Assembly: GCA_963719325.1 (NCBI GenBank)
Contig: CAVRBW010000017.1
Span: 1 to 64,000, forward strand
DNA length: 64,000 bases
Direction of reading: 5' to 3'
Source of the DNA: DATBLE01 sp963719325
GTDB taxonomy: Bacteria > Actinomycetota > Thermoleophilia > Gaiellales > Gaiellaceae
The translations under genes and the position numbers were made by a program. A model generated the notes under the pieces. That model did no database searches. It was given only the letters and a program-made list of their open reading frames with translations, and was not told the DNA's origin. Of this stretch, positions 53,040 through 61,683 are shown one piece after another. Within the stretch, counting starts at the first letter, position 1. Each line of letters begins with the position of its first letter.

Positions 53040-53630
53040 ATGAATCCGCGCGTGGCAGACACTGCGGTCGACGCTCCGGTGCGCAAGCCTTTCGCGCCGA
53101 TCTCGGCGGACGCGCTCGTCGCCGGCGCGCTGCTGCTCGCGGGCGCGATCGTCTTTCTCTGGTACACGCCGGTTTCGTACGACATCTACCTGTCCCTCCA
53201 CGTGCTGGCGGTGACGGTCTGGGTGGGCGGCGACATCACGCTGACCACGCTCGGCATCGTGTTCGAGCAGAAGAAGGACGGGGCGACGCTCGCCGCGCTC
53301 GGACGGATGGGGACCTGGATCGGCACCCGCGTGTACACGCCGGCGCTCTTCTTCGTCTTCGGCTTCGGCGTCGCGCTGATCGAGAAGTCGGGGATCGGCT
53401 GGGGCCAGTTCTGGATCATCTTCGGCGTCGTCGGCTGGTCGCTCGCGATGGCGATCGGAATCGGCTTCGTCGGCCCCGAGCTCGGTCGCATCGACCAGGC
53501 CGCCCAGGCACACGGGCCCGACTCGCCCGAGGTCGCGCGGCGGGTCAAGCGGCTGTTCACGATCTTCCGGTTCGACACCGCGCTGCTCGCGCTGATCGTG
53601 ATCGACATGGCCGCAAAGCCGTCGTTCTAG
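53040..53630 (+). CDS. DUF2269-like integral membrane protein
   Basis: 196 aa, about four membrane helices. The conserved-looking stretch YDIYLSLHVLAVTVWVGGDITLTTLGIVFEQ resembles the DUF2269 family, whose members have no known function. The open frame extends 53 codons further upstream, but those residues are low in hydrophobicity and unlike the family; I prefer the ATG at 53040 (MNPRVADTAVDAP). Convergent with the SDR gene. Confidence 0.68.
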   Translation: MNPRVADTAVDAPVRKPFAPISADALVAGALLLAGAIVFLWYTPVSYDIYLSLHVLAVTVWVGGDITLTTLGIVFEQKKDGATLAALGRMGTWIGTRVYTPALFFVFGFGVALIEKSGIGWGQFWIIFGVVGWSLAMAIGIGFVGPELGRIDQAAQAHGPDSPEVARRVKRLFTIFRFDTALLALIVIDMAAKPSF

Positions 53631-53643
53631 GCCGCCGCCGCTC

Positions 53644-54411
53644 TCAGGTTCGAGTCGTCACGCCGGCCGTCGAGCCGAGGTCGATCGCCATCGCCGTCCC
53701 GGTGACGAGCGACGCGCGATCGGAGCAGAGCCAGACGACCGCCTCCGCGACCTCGGCAGGCTCGCCGATCCGCTTCACCGCCTGCGGCGCGACGAGCTCG
53801 GCCTGACGCTCTGGCGGCAGGCGCTCGATCATGTATGTCCGGGTCGCTGCCGGGCACACGCAGTTGACGCGGATGTTGGCGTCGGCGACCTCGATCGCGG
53901 CCGCCTTCGTCAGACCGACGACGCCGAACTTGCTCGCGATGTAGGCGGCCAGCCCGGGAACCGCGAGCAGCCCCGCGAGCGACGCCGTGTTGACGATCGC
54001 GCCGCCGCCCTGCGCGCGCATCCGGGGGAGCTGGTACTTCATTCCGAGCCAGACGCCCTTCAGGTTGACGTCGAGCATCCGGTCCCAGCCGTCCTCCTCG
54101 GTGTCCTCGACCGTCGCCTGGAGCTCGACGCCGGCGTTGTTGTGGGCGAAGTCGACTCGGCCGAACGCCGCGACGGTCTCGGCGACGAGGGCCTGCTGGT
54201 CGGCGCTGCTGGTGACGTCGGCCGGCACGAACAGCGCCCGGCCGCCCGCCTCCTCGATCAGACGAACGGTCTCCTCGCCTTCTTCGCGCCGCGACTCGAG
54301 GTCGCTGACCACGACCGCGGCGCCCTCGCGGGCGAACGCGAGCGCGGTCGCACGGCCGATCCCGCCGGCGGCGCCGGTGACCAGACCCGCCTTTCCCTCG
54401 ACCAGCCCCAT
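53644..54411 (-). CDS. Short-chain dehydrogenase/reductase
   Basis: 255 aa classical SDR: TGAAGGIGRATALAFA (cofactor loop), NNAGVE, catalytic Ser in NTASLAG and YxxSK as YIASK. D at VVSDLESR after strand beta-2 suggests NAD(H) preference. It is divergent from the phosphotriesterase-family gene with 46 nt between starts. Substrate unknown. Confidence 0.9.
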   Translation of the reverse strand: MGLVEGKAGLVTGAAGGIGRATALAFAREGAAVVVSDLESRREEGEETVRLIEEAGGRALFVPADVTSSADQQALVAETVAAFGRVDFAHNNAGVELQATVEDTEEDGWDRMLDVNLKGVWLGMKYQLPRMRAQGGGAIVNTASLAGLLAVPGLAAYIASKFGVVGLTKAAAIEVADANIRVNCVCPAATRTYMIERLPPERQAELVAPQAVKRIGEPAEVAEAVVWLCSDRASLVTGTAMAIDLGSTAGVTTRT

Positions 54412-54457
54412 CGGGTGCCGATTGAATCAGATCGCCGTTTAGTGATACAGACCGCTC

Positions 54458-55420
54458 GTGGCGACGGTCGAGACGGTCCTTGGCGCGGTTGCGGCCGGCG
54501 AGCTCGGGCGGGCGCTCCCGCACGAGCACGTCTTCGTCGCCCAGCAGGAGACGCTGCAGAACTTCAACCACGCCTGGGGCAAGCCGTGGTGGGACGAGGA
54601 CGTTCGCGTCGCGGATGCGGTGGCGAAGCTCCGAGCGGTGCGCGCCGCAGGAATCACGACGCTCGTCGACCCGACCGCGATCGGCCTCGGCCGCGACATC
54701 CCGCGCATTCTGCGGATGAACGAGCAAGTCGAGCTCAACATCGTCGTCTGCACCGGGCTGTACGCGTTCCTGGAGCTGCCGCACTTCCTGAAGTACCGAA
54801 CCGTCGACGCGCTGGCGGAGCTGTTCGTCCGCGAGCTGCAGGATGGGATCGGGGACACGGGGGTGAAGGCCGCCTTCCTCAAGTGCGCGGTCGAGGAGCA
54901 CGGCCTTGCCGGCGACCTGCCGACGATCTTGGCCGCCATCGCGGCAGCCGCCGTCGAGACGGCCGCGCCGGTGATGGTGCACACGAATGCGGCCGCGCAG
55001 ACCGGGATCCTCGCGCTCGAGACCCTGACGAGCGCGGGCGTCGACCCGGCCAGGATCGTCGTCGCCCACGCAGGCGACAGCAACGACCTCGACTACCTCC
55101 ACGAGCTGGGGGAGTCGGGCGCGTTCCTCGGCTTCGACCGCTTCAACATCCCGCACTTCAACCCGGACGAGCGCCGCATCGAGATCGTCCTCGCCTTGCT
55201 CGCCGAGGGCTACGCCGACCGGATCCACTTCTCGCACGACGCCGCGTGCTTCTACGACTTCATGGTCGCGAACCCGGCGTTCGCCGACGAGCGGCCGGAC
55301 TATTTGCACATCACGAACGTGATCCTCCCGGCGTTACGGGAGCGAGGCGTCACGGATGCGCAGATCGACCAGATCACGGTCGACAATCCGCGCCGCTGGC
55401 TCACCGGACAACTGCAGTGA
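54458..55420 (+). CDS. Phosphotriesterase-family metallo-hydrolase
   Basis: 320 aa TIM-barrel amidohydrolase with the full metal set of the PTE/Php family: H22 and H24 (LPHEHVF), carboxylated-Lys candidate K142 (FLKCA), H175 (VMVHTN), H204 (VVAHAGD) and D261 (FSHDAA). Members are lactonases or esterases; a lactone from aromatic breakdown is a reasonable guess. GTG start; TTGAAT (54423) and TACAGA (54446) may be a promoter that gives a leaderless message. Confidence 0.85.
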   Translation: MATVETVLGAVAAGELGRALPHEHVFVAQQETLQNFNHAWGKPWWDEDVRVADAVAKLRAVRAAGITTLVDPTAIGLGRDIPRILRMNEQVELNIVVCTGLYAFLELPHFLKYRTVDALAELFVRELQDGIGDTGVKAAFLKCAVEEHGLAGDLPTILAAIAAAAVETAAPVMVHTNAAAQTGILALETLTSAGVDPARIVVAHAGDSNDLDYLHELGESGAFLGFDRFNIPHFNPDERRIEIVLALLAEGYADRIHFSHDAACFYDFMVANPAFADERPDYLHITNVILPALRERGVTDAQIDQITVDNPRRWLTGQLQ

Positions 55421-55468
55421 CAGACCTTGGCCTGTCACTGCAGTTCGAACCTCGCTGCTGCTAGGGCT

Positions 55469-57025
55469 CTACTTGCCGAAGGCGCTGACGTCGTCCGGGT
55501 TGACGAGATCGGGAGCGGTCCAGCCGTCGAGGTCGTACTCGCTCATGCACTTCTCGACGAAGCCCTTGAGCCGGTCGACCGTGCCGTCGCCCTGCGCCAT
55601 CCAGTAGCACTCGAGCTTCGTCAGCTCGTGGCTCCCCGAGTACGAGCGCTCGTAGAGCTCGTGCCGGCCGCCGAACTCGCTGCCGATCGAGTCCCAGAGC
55701 AGGTTGACGAGCTTGATCTTGTGCTCGGCGTCGTAGTCGTTCGAGCCGCGGTAGAACTGGTCGAGGAGCGGCCGTAGCTCGGGCGACTTCCAGTCGCGCG
55801 AGCTGGGCCGGACGATCAACGCGCCGCCGGTCTGGTTCTCGATGATCGACTTGATCGCCGGGTAGGCCTGGTTGGAGAGGATCCGGTAGGCGGAGGCTGC
55901 CTCGATGTTCGGCAGCACCGAGCCGTTCGCCGACGGGACCGGGTTGTGGCACATCGCGTCGGTGAGCGACCAGAACATGTGCCGCCAGGCGAGGATCTCC
56001 CCGATCGAGGCCTGGATGCCGCGGAACTCGAGCGTCCCGGTCGCCTCGACCGCCTTGATGAACATGCCGGCGAGGAAGTCGAGCTTGACCGCCAATCGCG
56101 TGCAGCCCTGCATCAGGGCCCGCCAGATGAACCCGGTCAGGTGGTAGGTCGAGGCGATCTCGAGGTTGCCGTTGATCAGGAAGTTCTCCCAGGGGATCAG
56201 CGCGTCCTCGAAGACGAGGACGGCGTCGTTCTCGTCGAATCGGCTCGAGAGCGGATAGTCGAACGGGCTGCCCACGACCGCCGCCATGTACTCGTACGAG
56301 GGCCGGCAGATCAGCCGGATGTTCGGGTGATCCATCGGCGCGAAGAACGAGAGCGCGTACTCGCCCTTCTTGATCGGCGTCGACCCGTGGTAGGAGACGA
56401 AGTTGTAGTTCGAGTAGGCAGAGCCAGTGGCGACCATCTTCGCGCCTCGGACGACCACGCCCTCGTCGGTCTCCTTGACGGAGTGGACGAAGATGTCCTC
56501 GACCTCGTGGATCTCCCGGTTCCGGTCGACGGGCGGGTTCACGAGCGTGTGGTTCATGAAGAGGACCTTCTCCTGGGCCTCCTTGTACCAGCGCCGTGCG
56601 TTCTCCTCGTAGGGCTTGTAGTAGTCGGCGTTCGGCCCGTAGGTGGCGAGGAACGCGGCCTTGTAGTCCGGGCTCCGACCCATCCAGCCGTAGGTCAGGC
56701 GCTGCCAGGCCGCGATCGCGTCGCGGCCGCGCACCAGGTCCTCGGCCGACGTCGGCGCCTTGAAGAATGGATGCGTGAAGCCGCCGTTGCCGGTGTCGGT
56801 GGGGACGGTGAGCACGTCCTTGTGCTCGGGGTCATGGAGTGCGTCGTACAACCGCGCCACGCTTCGAGCCCCATTGCGGAAGGCCGGGTGCGTCGTGACG
56901 TCGTCGACCCTCTCGCCGTAGATCCAGACGTTCCGCCCGTCCCGCAGGCTCTCGAGGTACTCGTCTCCGGTCATCGGGCGAGTCGCCCGGCCGGAAGGAC
57001 TCTCGACATTTGCCGCTTGCGCCAA
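55469..57025 (-). CDS. HpaB-family 4-hydroxyphenylacetate 3-monooxygenase-like oxygenase
   Basis: 518 aa, the HpaB length, from a TTG with GGGAGG 6 nt upstream; an open frame runs 63 codons further up but is basic and unlike HpaB. It starts with the family block RPMTGDEYLESLRDGRNVWIYGE, followed by the acyl-CoA-dehydrogenase-like fold (FVHSVKETDEGVVVRGAKMVATGSAYSNY). It uses reduced FAD supplied by a separate reductase to hydroxylate a phenol ring. No hpaC is adjacent; candidates in the window are the flavin reductases at 47.3 and 63.1 kb. It resembles ring-chlorophenol and HPA hydroxylases equally well to my eye. Confidence 0.87.
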   Translation of the reverse strand: MAQAANVESPSGRATRPMTGDEYLESLRDGRNVWIYGERVDDVTTHPAFRNGARSVARLYDALHDPEHKDVLTVPTDTGNGGFTHPFFKAPTSAEDLVRGRDAIAAWQRLTYGWMGRSPDYKAAFLATYGPNADYYKPYEENARRWYKEAQEKVLFMNHTLVNPPVDRNREIHEVEDIFVHSVKETDEGVVVRGAKMVATGSAYSNYNFVSYHGSTPIKKGEYALSFFAPMDHPNIRLICRPSYEYMAAVVGSPFDYPLSSRFDENDAVLVFEDALIPWENFLINGNLEIASTYHLTGFIWRALMQGCTRLAVKLDFLAGMFIKAVEATGTLEFRGIQASIGEILAWRHMFWSLTDAMCHNPVPSANGSVLPNIEAASAYRILSNQAYPAIKSIIENQTGGALIVRPSSRDWKSPELRPLLDQFYRGSNDYDAEHKIKLVNLLWDSIGSEFGGRHELYERSYSGSHELTKLECYWMAQGDGTVDRLKGFVEKCMSEYDLDGWTAPDLVNPDDVSAFGK

Positions 57026-57065
57026 GGCTGCCTCCCGTGAAATCGTCTGACGAATCGGTCGGAGG

Positions 57066-57105
57066 ATGATAACGCCCTTCCGGGAGCTGTTCAAAATCGA
57101 TGAAC
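57066..57105 (-). promoter_or_regulatory. hpaB-like gene promoter with overlapping dyad
   Basis: -35 TTGAAC (57089-57094), 17-nt spacer, -10 TATCAT (57066-57071). A 17-bp dyad GTTCA-N7-TGAAC (57089-57105) covers the -35 box, suited to repression. Its GTTC-N9-GAAC frame equals that of the dyads at 22123 and 28377. Confidence 0.5.
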
Positions 57106-57129
57106 GGACCAACGGAGGTGTACAGGACG

Positions 57130-57966
57130 ATGAACCAGCGAGGAAGCCTCGAAGCAACGCCCGGCGACGCCGGCGACTACTCCGGGCGCAGCGCCGGGTA
57201 CCTCCGTCGCGCACTCGTCGACCGGGCTGCCGGATCGGTACACCAGGAGGTCGTGGTCGCGGAGCTCGAGCCGGGCGGCCACGTCGAATCGCACCTGCAC
57301 GCGTTCGAGGAGGCCTTCTACGTCCTCGAGGGCAGCCTGGCGTTCGAGGGCGCGGGCGCGGCCGAGCAGCTGGGCACGGACGACTACGTCTTCGTCGAGC
57401 GCGGGGTCGTCCACGTGCTGCGCAACGAGTCGGATGTCCCCGCGCGATGGCTGGAGGTGAGCGCGCCCCAGCCAGGCGCGGCGCTCGACGACACCGTCTT
57501 CGTCGACGCCCATCCGCTCCCGGAGGGTGTCGAGCAGCCCTATCGAAAGGCCCACTTCGACGTCGCCGACCTGCCTGCGCCGAGCGCGGCGATCGGCCTT
57601 GCCGGCTTCGGCGCCGCCAACGTCGGCGGCGCCGCGCTGAAGATCCTGGTCGGCCCTGACACGGGCGCCAGCCAGCTCAACCTGATGGTCGTCCAGTACG
57701 CCCCCGGCGGATTCATCACCAGGCACGACCACGCCTTCGAGGAGGCGTTCTTCTTCGTCGAAGGGGAGATCGAGGCCGAGCTCGACGGCGAGACGCACGT
57801 GCTGAGCGCCGGCGACTACTGCTGGAGCGCCGTGAAGAGCATGCACGCCCTGGCGAACCGCTCGGACGGAGTCGTTCGCTGGCTCGAGACACAGGTCCCG
57901 CAGCCGCCCTCCCGGTATCAGGCGCGGTTCACGGCCGACTGGGAGCGCTTCCTGGACGCGACGTAG
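57130..57966 (+). CDS. Bicupin protein
   Basis: 278 aa with two cupin domains. The first has HVESHLHAFEEAFYVLEG (residues about 53-70), the second ITRHDHAFEEAFFFVEGEIEAEL (about 185-207); both keep the HxH...E metal pattern. The order and length resemble (S)-ureidoglycine aminohydrolase-like bicupins, but no purine genes are near, and ring-fission dioxygenases also use this fold. The ATG at 57130 has CGGAGGTG and AGGA upstream. It overlaps the convergent livM-2 by 38 nt. Divergent from the HpaB-like gene, possibly handling its product. Confidence 0.78.
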   Translation: MNQRGSLEATPGDAGDYSGRSAGYLRRALVDRAAGSVHQEVVVAELEPGGHVESHLHAFEEAFYVLEGSLAFEGAGAAEQLGTDDYVFVERGVVHVLRNESDVPARWLEVSAPQPGAALDDTVFVDAHPLPEGVEQPYRKAHFDVADLPAPSAAIGLAGFGAANVGGAALKILVGPDTGASQLNLMVVQYAPGGFITRHDHAFEEAFFFVEGEIEAELDGETHVLSAGDYCWSAVKSMHALANRSDGVVRWLETQVPQPPSRYQARFTADWERFLDAT

Positions 57967-58942
57967 CGTCGGAGACTTCGACACTCCGCTGCACCGGGAA
58001 GAGGTGGAGTCCGAGGTGCCGACCGACGATCCCCCAGATCCCGCCACGGATCCAGGCGGCAGCCGCGACCGCGACCGCGCCGACGCCGATCAGATACCAG
58101 GTGCCCTGCTCGGAGAACTCCTGCTGGAGTGCGAAGAAGACGATTGCGCCGACGATCGGCCCCTCGATCGTGCCGATGCCGCCGATCACGACGATGAAGA
58201 TCATGTACGCGGTCTGGGTGACGTCGAACGCCGCGTCCGGGCGGACGCTGAACGTGCGAACGGCAGTGATCGCGCCCACCAGCCCGCAGCCGAACGCGGC
58301 GACGACCCAGACGATCACCCGAGTGCGAAGGACGTTCACGCCGACGCTGCGCGCCGCGGTCTCCTCGTCTCGGATCGCCGTCAGCGCGAGGCCGAGCCGG
58401 GTGCGGAGGAGCAGGTACGTGCCGAGGACCGAAGCCGCCGCCACGCCGAGCGCCCAGAAGTACGAGCCGTGGAGGCGCCTGGTCGGGTCGAGCTGAATGG
58501 ACGCATAGACCGATTCGCCGTCACCGCCGCCGACGTAGTGCCAGTTCACGACCAGGAGATGGACGACCTCGGCGATCACCCAGGTGCCGATCGCGAAGTA
58601 CCCGGCTCGCAACCGGAAGGCGAGCGCCGCCGCCGGGAGCGAGAGCCCTGCGGCGACGAGGCCGGCGAGCGCGATCGACCAGAATGGCCCGATTCCGGCC
58701 TTGTCCGCGAGCACGAAGAGCGCGTAGCCACCGATGCCGATGAACGCCTGCTGGCCGATCGAGATCAGCCCTGCGTAGCCCGCGAGGAGGTTCCACATCT
58801 GCGCGAGCGCGAGCAATCCGAAGAGCTCGATCAGGTTCTGGAGGTCCGAGTCGCCGAGCCAGGCGGGGCCGGATGCGAGGCCGCCGACGGCCGCGCCGAA
58901 CGCGGCCAGCCACGCGGTGCGCCCGATCATCGCGCGACTCAC
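57929..58942 (-). CDS. livM: Branched-chain-type ABC permease LivM (liv-2)
   Basis: 337 aa, about nine membrane segments. LivM landmarks: AGYAGLISIGQQAFIGIGGYALF, LGLALTAIRDEETAARSVGVNV and GGIGTIEGPIVGAIVFFALQ. GTG at 58942 overlaps the livH stop (GTGA); the frame upstream of it runs through livH. The end overlaps the convergent bicupin gene. Intact, unlike liv-1. Confidence 0.92.
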   Translation of the reverse strand: MSRAMIGRTAWLAAFGAAVGGLASGPAWLGDSDLQNLIELFGLLALAQMWNLLAGYAGLISIGQQAFIGIGGYALFVLADKAGIGPFWSIALAGLVAAGLSLPAAALAFRLRAGYFAIGTWVIAEVVHLLVVNWHYVGGGDGESVYASIQLDPTRRLHGSYFWALGVAAASVLGTYLLLRTRLGLALTAIRDEETAARSVGVNVLRTRVIVWVVAAFGCGLVGAITAVRTFSVRPDAAFDVTQTAYMIFIVVIGGIGTIEGPIVGAIVFFALQQEFSEQGTWYLIGVGAVAVAAAAWIRGGIWGIVGRHLGLHLFPVQRSVEVSDATSRPGSAPSRP

Positions 58943-59805
58943 GCCGGTGCCGTCCTGCCGAGCAGACCGGTGGGTCGGACGAGCAGCACGGCGAGGAAGA
59001 GGATGTGGCCGGCGAGCACGTTCCAGCCGGGCGAGATCTGGGCGCCGATCGACTGGGCGACGCCGAGGGCGATTCCGCCCAGCAGCGTGCCCCACAGCGA
59101 GCCGAGCCCGCCGATGATCACGGCCTCGAACGCGAAGATCAGCCGCAGAGGACCCGCCGTCGGCGTGAAGCTCGTCCGGATCGCCAGAAAGAGGCCCGCG
59201 ACCGCCGCCGTGGCGAGCGAGATCGACATCGCGATCGCGTACAGGCGGCGGTTGTCGATCCCGACCAGCTGCGCCGCGCGCTGGTCGTCGGAGGTGGCGC
59301 GGAGCGCACGGCCGAGCCCGGTGTAGCGGATCACGAGCTGGAGGCCGACAAGCAGAACCACCGCAGCGATGAGGGTGATCAGCGGGAACCAGCCGATCGA
59401 GATCTGGTTCGTGACGTGGATGCTGTCGGTCGCGATTGCCCCGGGGTGGAGCGCCTGCGAGTTGCCGGAGAACCCCTGCTGGAGCGCGTTCTCGACGATG
59501 ATCGCGAGCCCGAACGTTGCGAGCAGGGGCGCCAGACCGCTGTCGAGCGTGAAGTTGAGCAGCGCGTACTGGAGGACGAAACCGCCGGCCGCCATCGCGG
59601 GGATGACGACGAGCAGCGACACGAACGGGTTCAGGCCCGCGTGGTCGGCGAGCAGCACGGCGATGTACGCGGCGAGGACACCCAGGTCACCGTGCGCGAG
59701 GTTGACGATCCGCATCACGCCGAACACCAGTGACAGTCCGGTCGCGAACAAGGCGTAGAAGCCGCCGAGCAGGACCCCCTGGACGATGGCGTTGACCCAA
59801 TCCAC
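58939..59805 (-). CDS. livH: Branched-chain-type ABC permease LivH (liv-2)
   Basis: 288 aa: VDWVNAIVQGVLLGGFYALFATGLSLVFGVMRIVNLAHGDLGVL is the classic LivH N-terminus, and LGRALRATSDDQRAAQLVGID is the cytoplasmic loop. The GTG at 59805 is 3 nt after a 27-nt hairpin, and AGGAGGGGGCT precedes that hairpin. If the hairpin forms, the Shine-Dalgarno comes within about 8 nt of the start. No other site explains initiation. Confidence 0.92.
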   Translation of the reverse strand: MDWVNAIVQGVLLGGFYALFATGLSLVFGVMRIVNLAHGDLGVLAAYIAVLLADHAGLNPFVSLLVVIPAMAAGGFVLQYALLNFTLDSGLAPLLATFGLAIIVENALQQGFSGNSQALHPGAIATDSIHVTNQISIGWFPLITLIAAVVLLVGLQLVIRYTGLGRALRATSDDQRAAQLVGIDNRRLYAIAMSISLATAAVAGLFLAIRTSFTPTAGPLRLIFAFEAVIIGGLGSLWGTLLGGIALGVAQSIGAQISPGWNVLAGHILFLAVLLVRPTGLLGRTAPA

Positions 59806-60021
59806 TAGCGTGGGGGAACCCGTGGTTCCCCCACGAGCCCCCTCCTTCTTCGCGACGACTGACCAGCCGAAGGTGGCCTCCCGCCGGGCAATGTTCTCGG
59901 CAGCATCGACGGGCAAAGCCCGCCGACGCGCCCCAAACCGTGGGCCCGGCTCCGGCGGCGACTGTGAGCGAAACAACAGCCGAAGAGACGTCCTCCATCG
60001 TCACGAGCACGCGCGGTCAAG
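59806..60021. repeat. Intergenic repeat, form C copy 2 (livF-livH gap)
   Basis: Perfect 12-bp hairpin at 59809-59835 (CGTGGGGGAACC-CGT-GGTTCCCCCACG) next to the livH start, then GAGCCCCCTCCTTC, and a 60-nt block with CCCGCCGGGCAATG, TTCTCGGCAGC and TCGACGGGCAAAGCCCG that is almost identical in copy C3. Confidence 0.88.
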
Positions 60022-60729
60022 TCAGTCTTCTCGCATTCCGAAGTACGCCTCGACGACTCGCTCGCGCGTGACCTCGCTCGCCGTCGCGTGGAGCGAGACG
60101 CGTCCTTCCAGCAGGCAGTAGACGCGGTTCGCGGCGCCGAGCGCGCGCGTGACGTCCTGCTCGACGAGCACGAGCGTCGTTCCCTCGCCGGCGATCTCGC
60201 CGATCACGTCGTAGAGCGATTCGATCACGACGGGAGCGAGCCCCAGCGAAAGCTCGTCGAGCAGGAGGAGCCGAGGGTTGCTCATCAGCGCACGGCCGAT
60301 CGCCAGTGCTTGCTGCTCACCGCCTGAGAGGCCGCTTCCCCAGCGACCGGCGAGCGGCTGGAGGAGCGGGAAGAGCTCGTAGACGCGTTTCAGGTTCCAG
60401 GGGCCCTTGCGCCCGAGACGGGCGCCGAGCCGCAGGTTCTCCTCGACGGTCAGGCTCGGGAAGATCCGCCTCCCCTCGGGGACGAGCGCGATCCCAAGTG
60501 GCACGCGCCGATGCGCCGGCAGCTTCCGCAGCGGTGCGCCGTCGAACCGGACCTCGCCGCCGCCCGGCTGGAGCAGGCCCGCGGCGGTCGCGAGCAGCGT
60601 CGACTTACCGGCCCCGTTCGCGCCGATGATCGCCAGCGTCTCTCCTTCCGCCACCTCGACGCTGACCCCGAAGAGAGCCTGGAAGTCGCCGTAGAAGCTC
60701 TCGATCGAGTCGAGCTCGAGCAGCGCCAT
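60022..60729 (-). CDS. livF: Branched-chain-type ABC ATPase LivF (liv-2)
   Basis: 235 aa. Walker A GANGAGKSTLLA, signature LSGGEQQALAIGRALM, Walker B LLLLDELSLGLAP, and LVLVEQDVTRALGAANRVYCLLEG, all intact. ATG 60729 lies 3 nt after the hairpin of copy C3, with AAGGAGGGGGCC on the far side of the hairpin, exactly as at livH. The frame upstream of the ATG reads through the repeat and is not coding. Confidence 0.92.
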   Translation of the reverse strand: MALLELDSIESFYGDFQALFGVSVEVAEGETLAIIGANGAGKSTLLATAAGLLQPGGGEVRFDGAPLRKLPAHRRVPLGIALVPEGRRIFPSLTVEENLRLGARLGRKGPWNLKRVYELFPLLQPLAGRWGSGLSGGEQQALAIGRALMSNPRLLLLDELSLGLAPVVIESLYDVIGEIAGEGTTLVLVEQDVTRALGAANRVYCLLEGRVSLHATASEVTRERVVEAYFGMRED

Positions 60730-60949
60730 CAGCGTGGGGGAACCCGTGGTTCCCCCACGGGCCCCCTCCTTCTGCGTATCGATCCATTCGCCGCAGCGAG
60801 CCTCCCGCCGGGCACTGTTCTCGGCAGCGTCGACGGGCAAAGCCCGCCGACGCGCCCACAACCGTGGGCCCTGCTCCGGCGACCCGCCGCAGCGACGCAA
60901 GAGCCGAAAGAGCGTGTTCCATCGTCAGCGATTCGCAGAGACAAGAAGC
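60730..60949. repeat. Intergenic repeat, form C copy 3 (livG-livF gap of liv-2)
   Basis: Perfect 12-bp hairpin at 60733-60759 (same arms and CGT loop as copy C2), GGGCCCCCTCCTTC, and the block TGTTCTCGGCAGCGTCGACG then GGCAAAGCCCGCCGACGCGCCC. It ends in GTTCCATCGTCA near the livG end, where copy C2 has CCTCCATCGTCA. Confidence 0.88.
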
Positions 60950-61672
60950 CTAGAGCTCTCGCCCAAGGTAGACGTCGCGGAGTCTGGGGCTCGCCATCAC
61001 CTCGCGCGGATCGCCCTCGATCAGGTTGCGTCCCTGGGCCAGCGCGAGCAGACGGTCGACGACCGAGAGCAGCGCGTGGACGACGTGCTCGATCCACACG
61101 ATTGCGATGCCCTGCTCGCGCAGCTCCTTGATCGTCCCGACCAGGTCGTTCACCTCGGGCTCCGTGAGCCCACCGGCGACCTCGTCGAGCAGGAGGACGC
61201 GAGGCTTCGTCGCGACCGCCCGGGCGATCTCCAGACGCTTTCGCTCGAGCAAGGTCAGCGAGCCGGCGACCGTGTTCGCCTTCTGCCCGAGCCCGACGCG
61301 CGAGAGGACCTCCACGCACGCCGACTCGGCCTCGGCACGGCCGCCGGTGGTCCCGTACGTGTGGGCGACGAGGACGTTCTCGTACGCCGTCAGGCCTCCG
61401 AACGGGCGCGGGATCTGAAACGTCCTGCCGATGCCGACCCGGCAGTGGTGGTGGCTCGGCAGGCGGGTGATGTCCCGGCCGTCGAACACGATGCGACCGC
61501 GATCGGGCTTGAGCGTCCCCCCGATCAGATGCAGCACGGTCGTCTTGCCGGCCCCGTTTGGGCCAACGATTCCCAGTGCTTCGCCAGCCTCCAGCGTGAG
61601 GCTCACGTCGCGGACGGCGGCGACGGAGCCGAACGACTTGGAGACGTCGTGGAGCTCGACCAGTGCCGGCAA
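60950..61672 (-). CDS. livG: Branched-chain-type ABC ATPase LivG (liv-2)
   Basis: 240 aa. Walker A GPNGAGKTTVLHL, FQIPRPFGGLTAYENVLVA, LTLLERKRLEIARAVATKP as the degenerate LivG signature, Walker B VLLLDEVAGGLTEPE, and IVWIEHVVHALL. The start is probably TTG 61672, 11 nt after the livK stop; no ATG or GTG is available before the conserved VELHDVSKSFG. Confidence 0.9.
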   Translation of the reverse strand: MPALVELHDVSKSFGSVAAVRDVSLTLEAGEALGIVGPNGAGKTTVLHLIGGTLKPDRGRIVFDGRDITRLPSHHHCRVGIGRTFQIPRPFGGLTAYENVLVAHTYGTTGGRAEAESACVEVLSRVGLGQKANTVAGSLTLLERKRLEIARAVATKPRVLLLDEVAGGLTEPEVNDLVGTIKELREQGIAIVWIEHVVHALLSVVDRLLALAQGRNLIEGDPREVMASPRLRDVYLGREL

Positions 61673-61683
61673 ACGGGTGGCTG

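Noticed and set aside
59806..60949. Simple Rho-independent terminators for the repeat hairpins in liv-2
   Set aside because: There is no T-run, and these two copies abut the start of the next gene, with a ribosome binding site before the hairpin. A terminator role remains possible only for copies next to stops.
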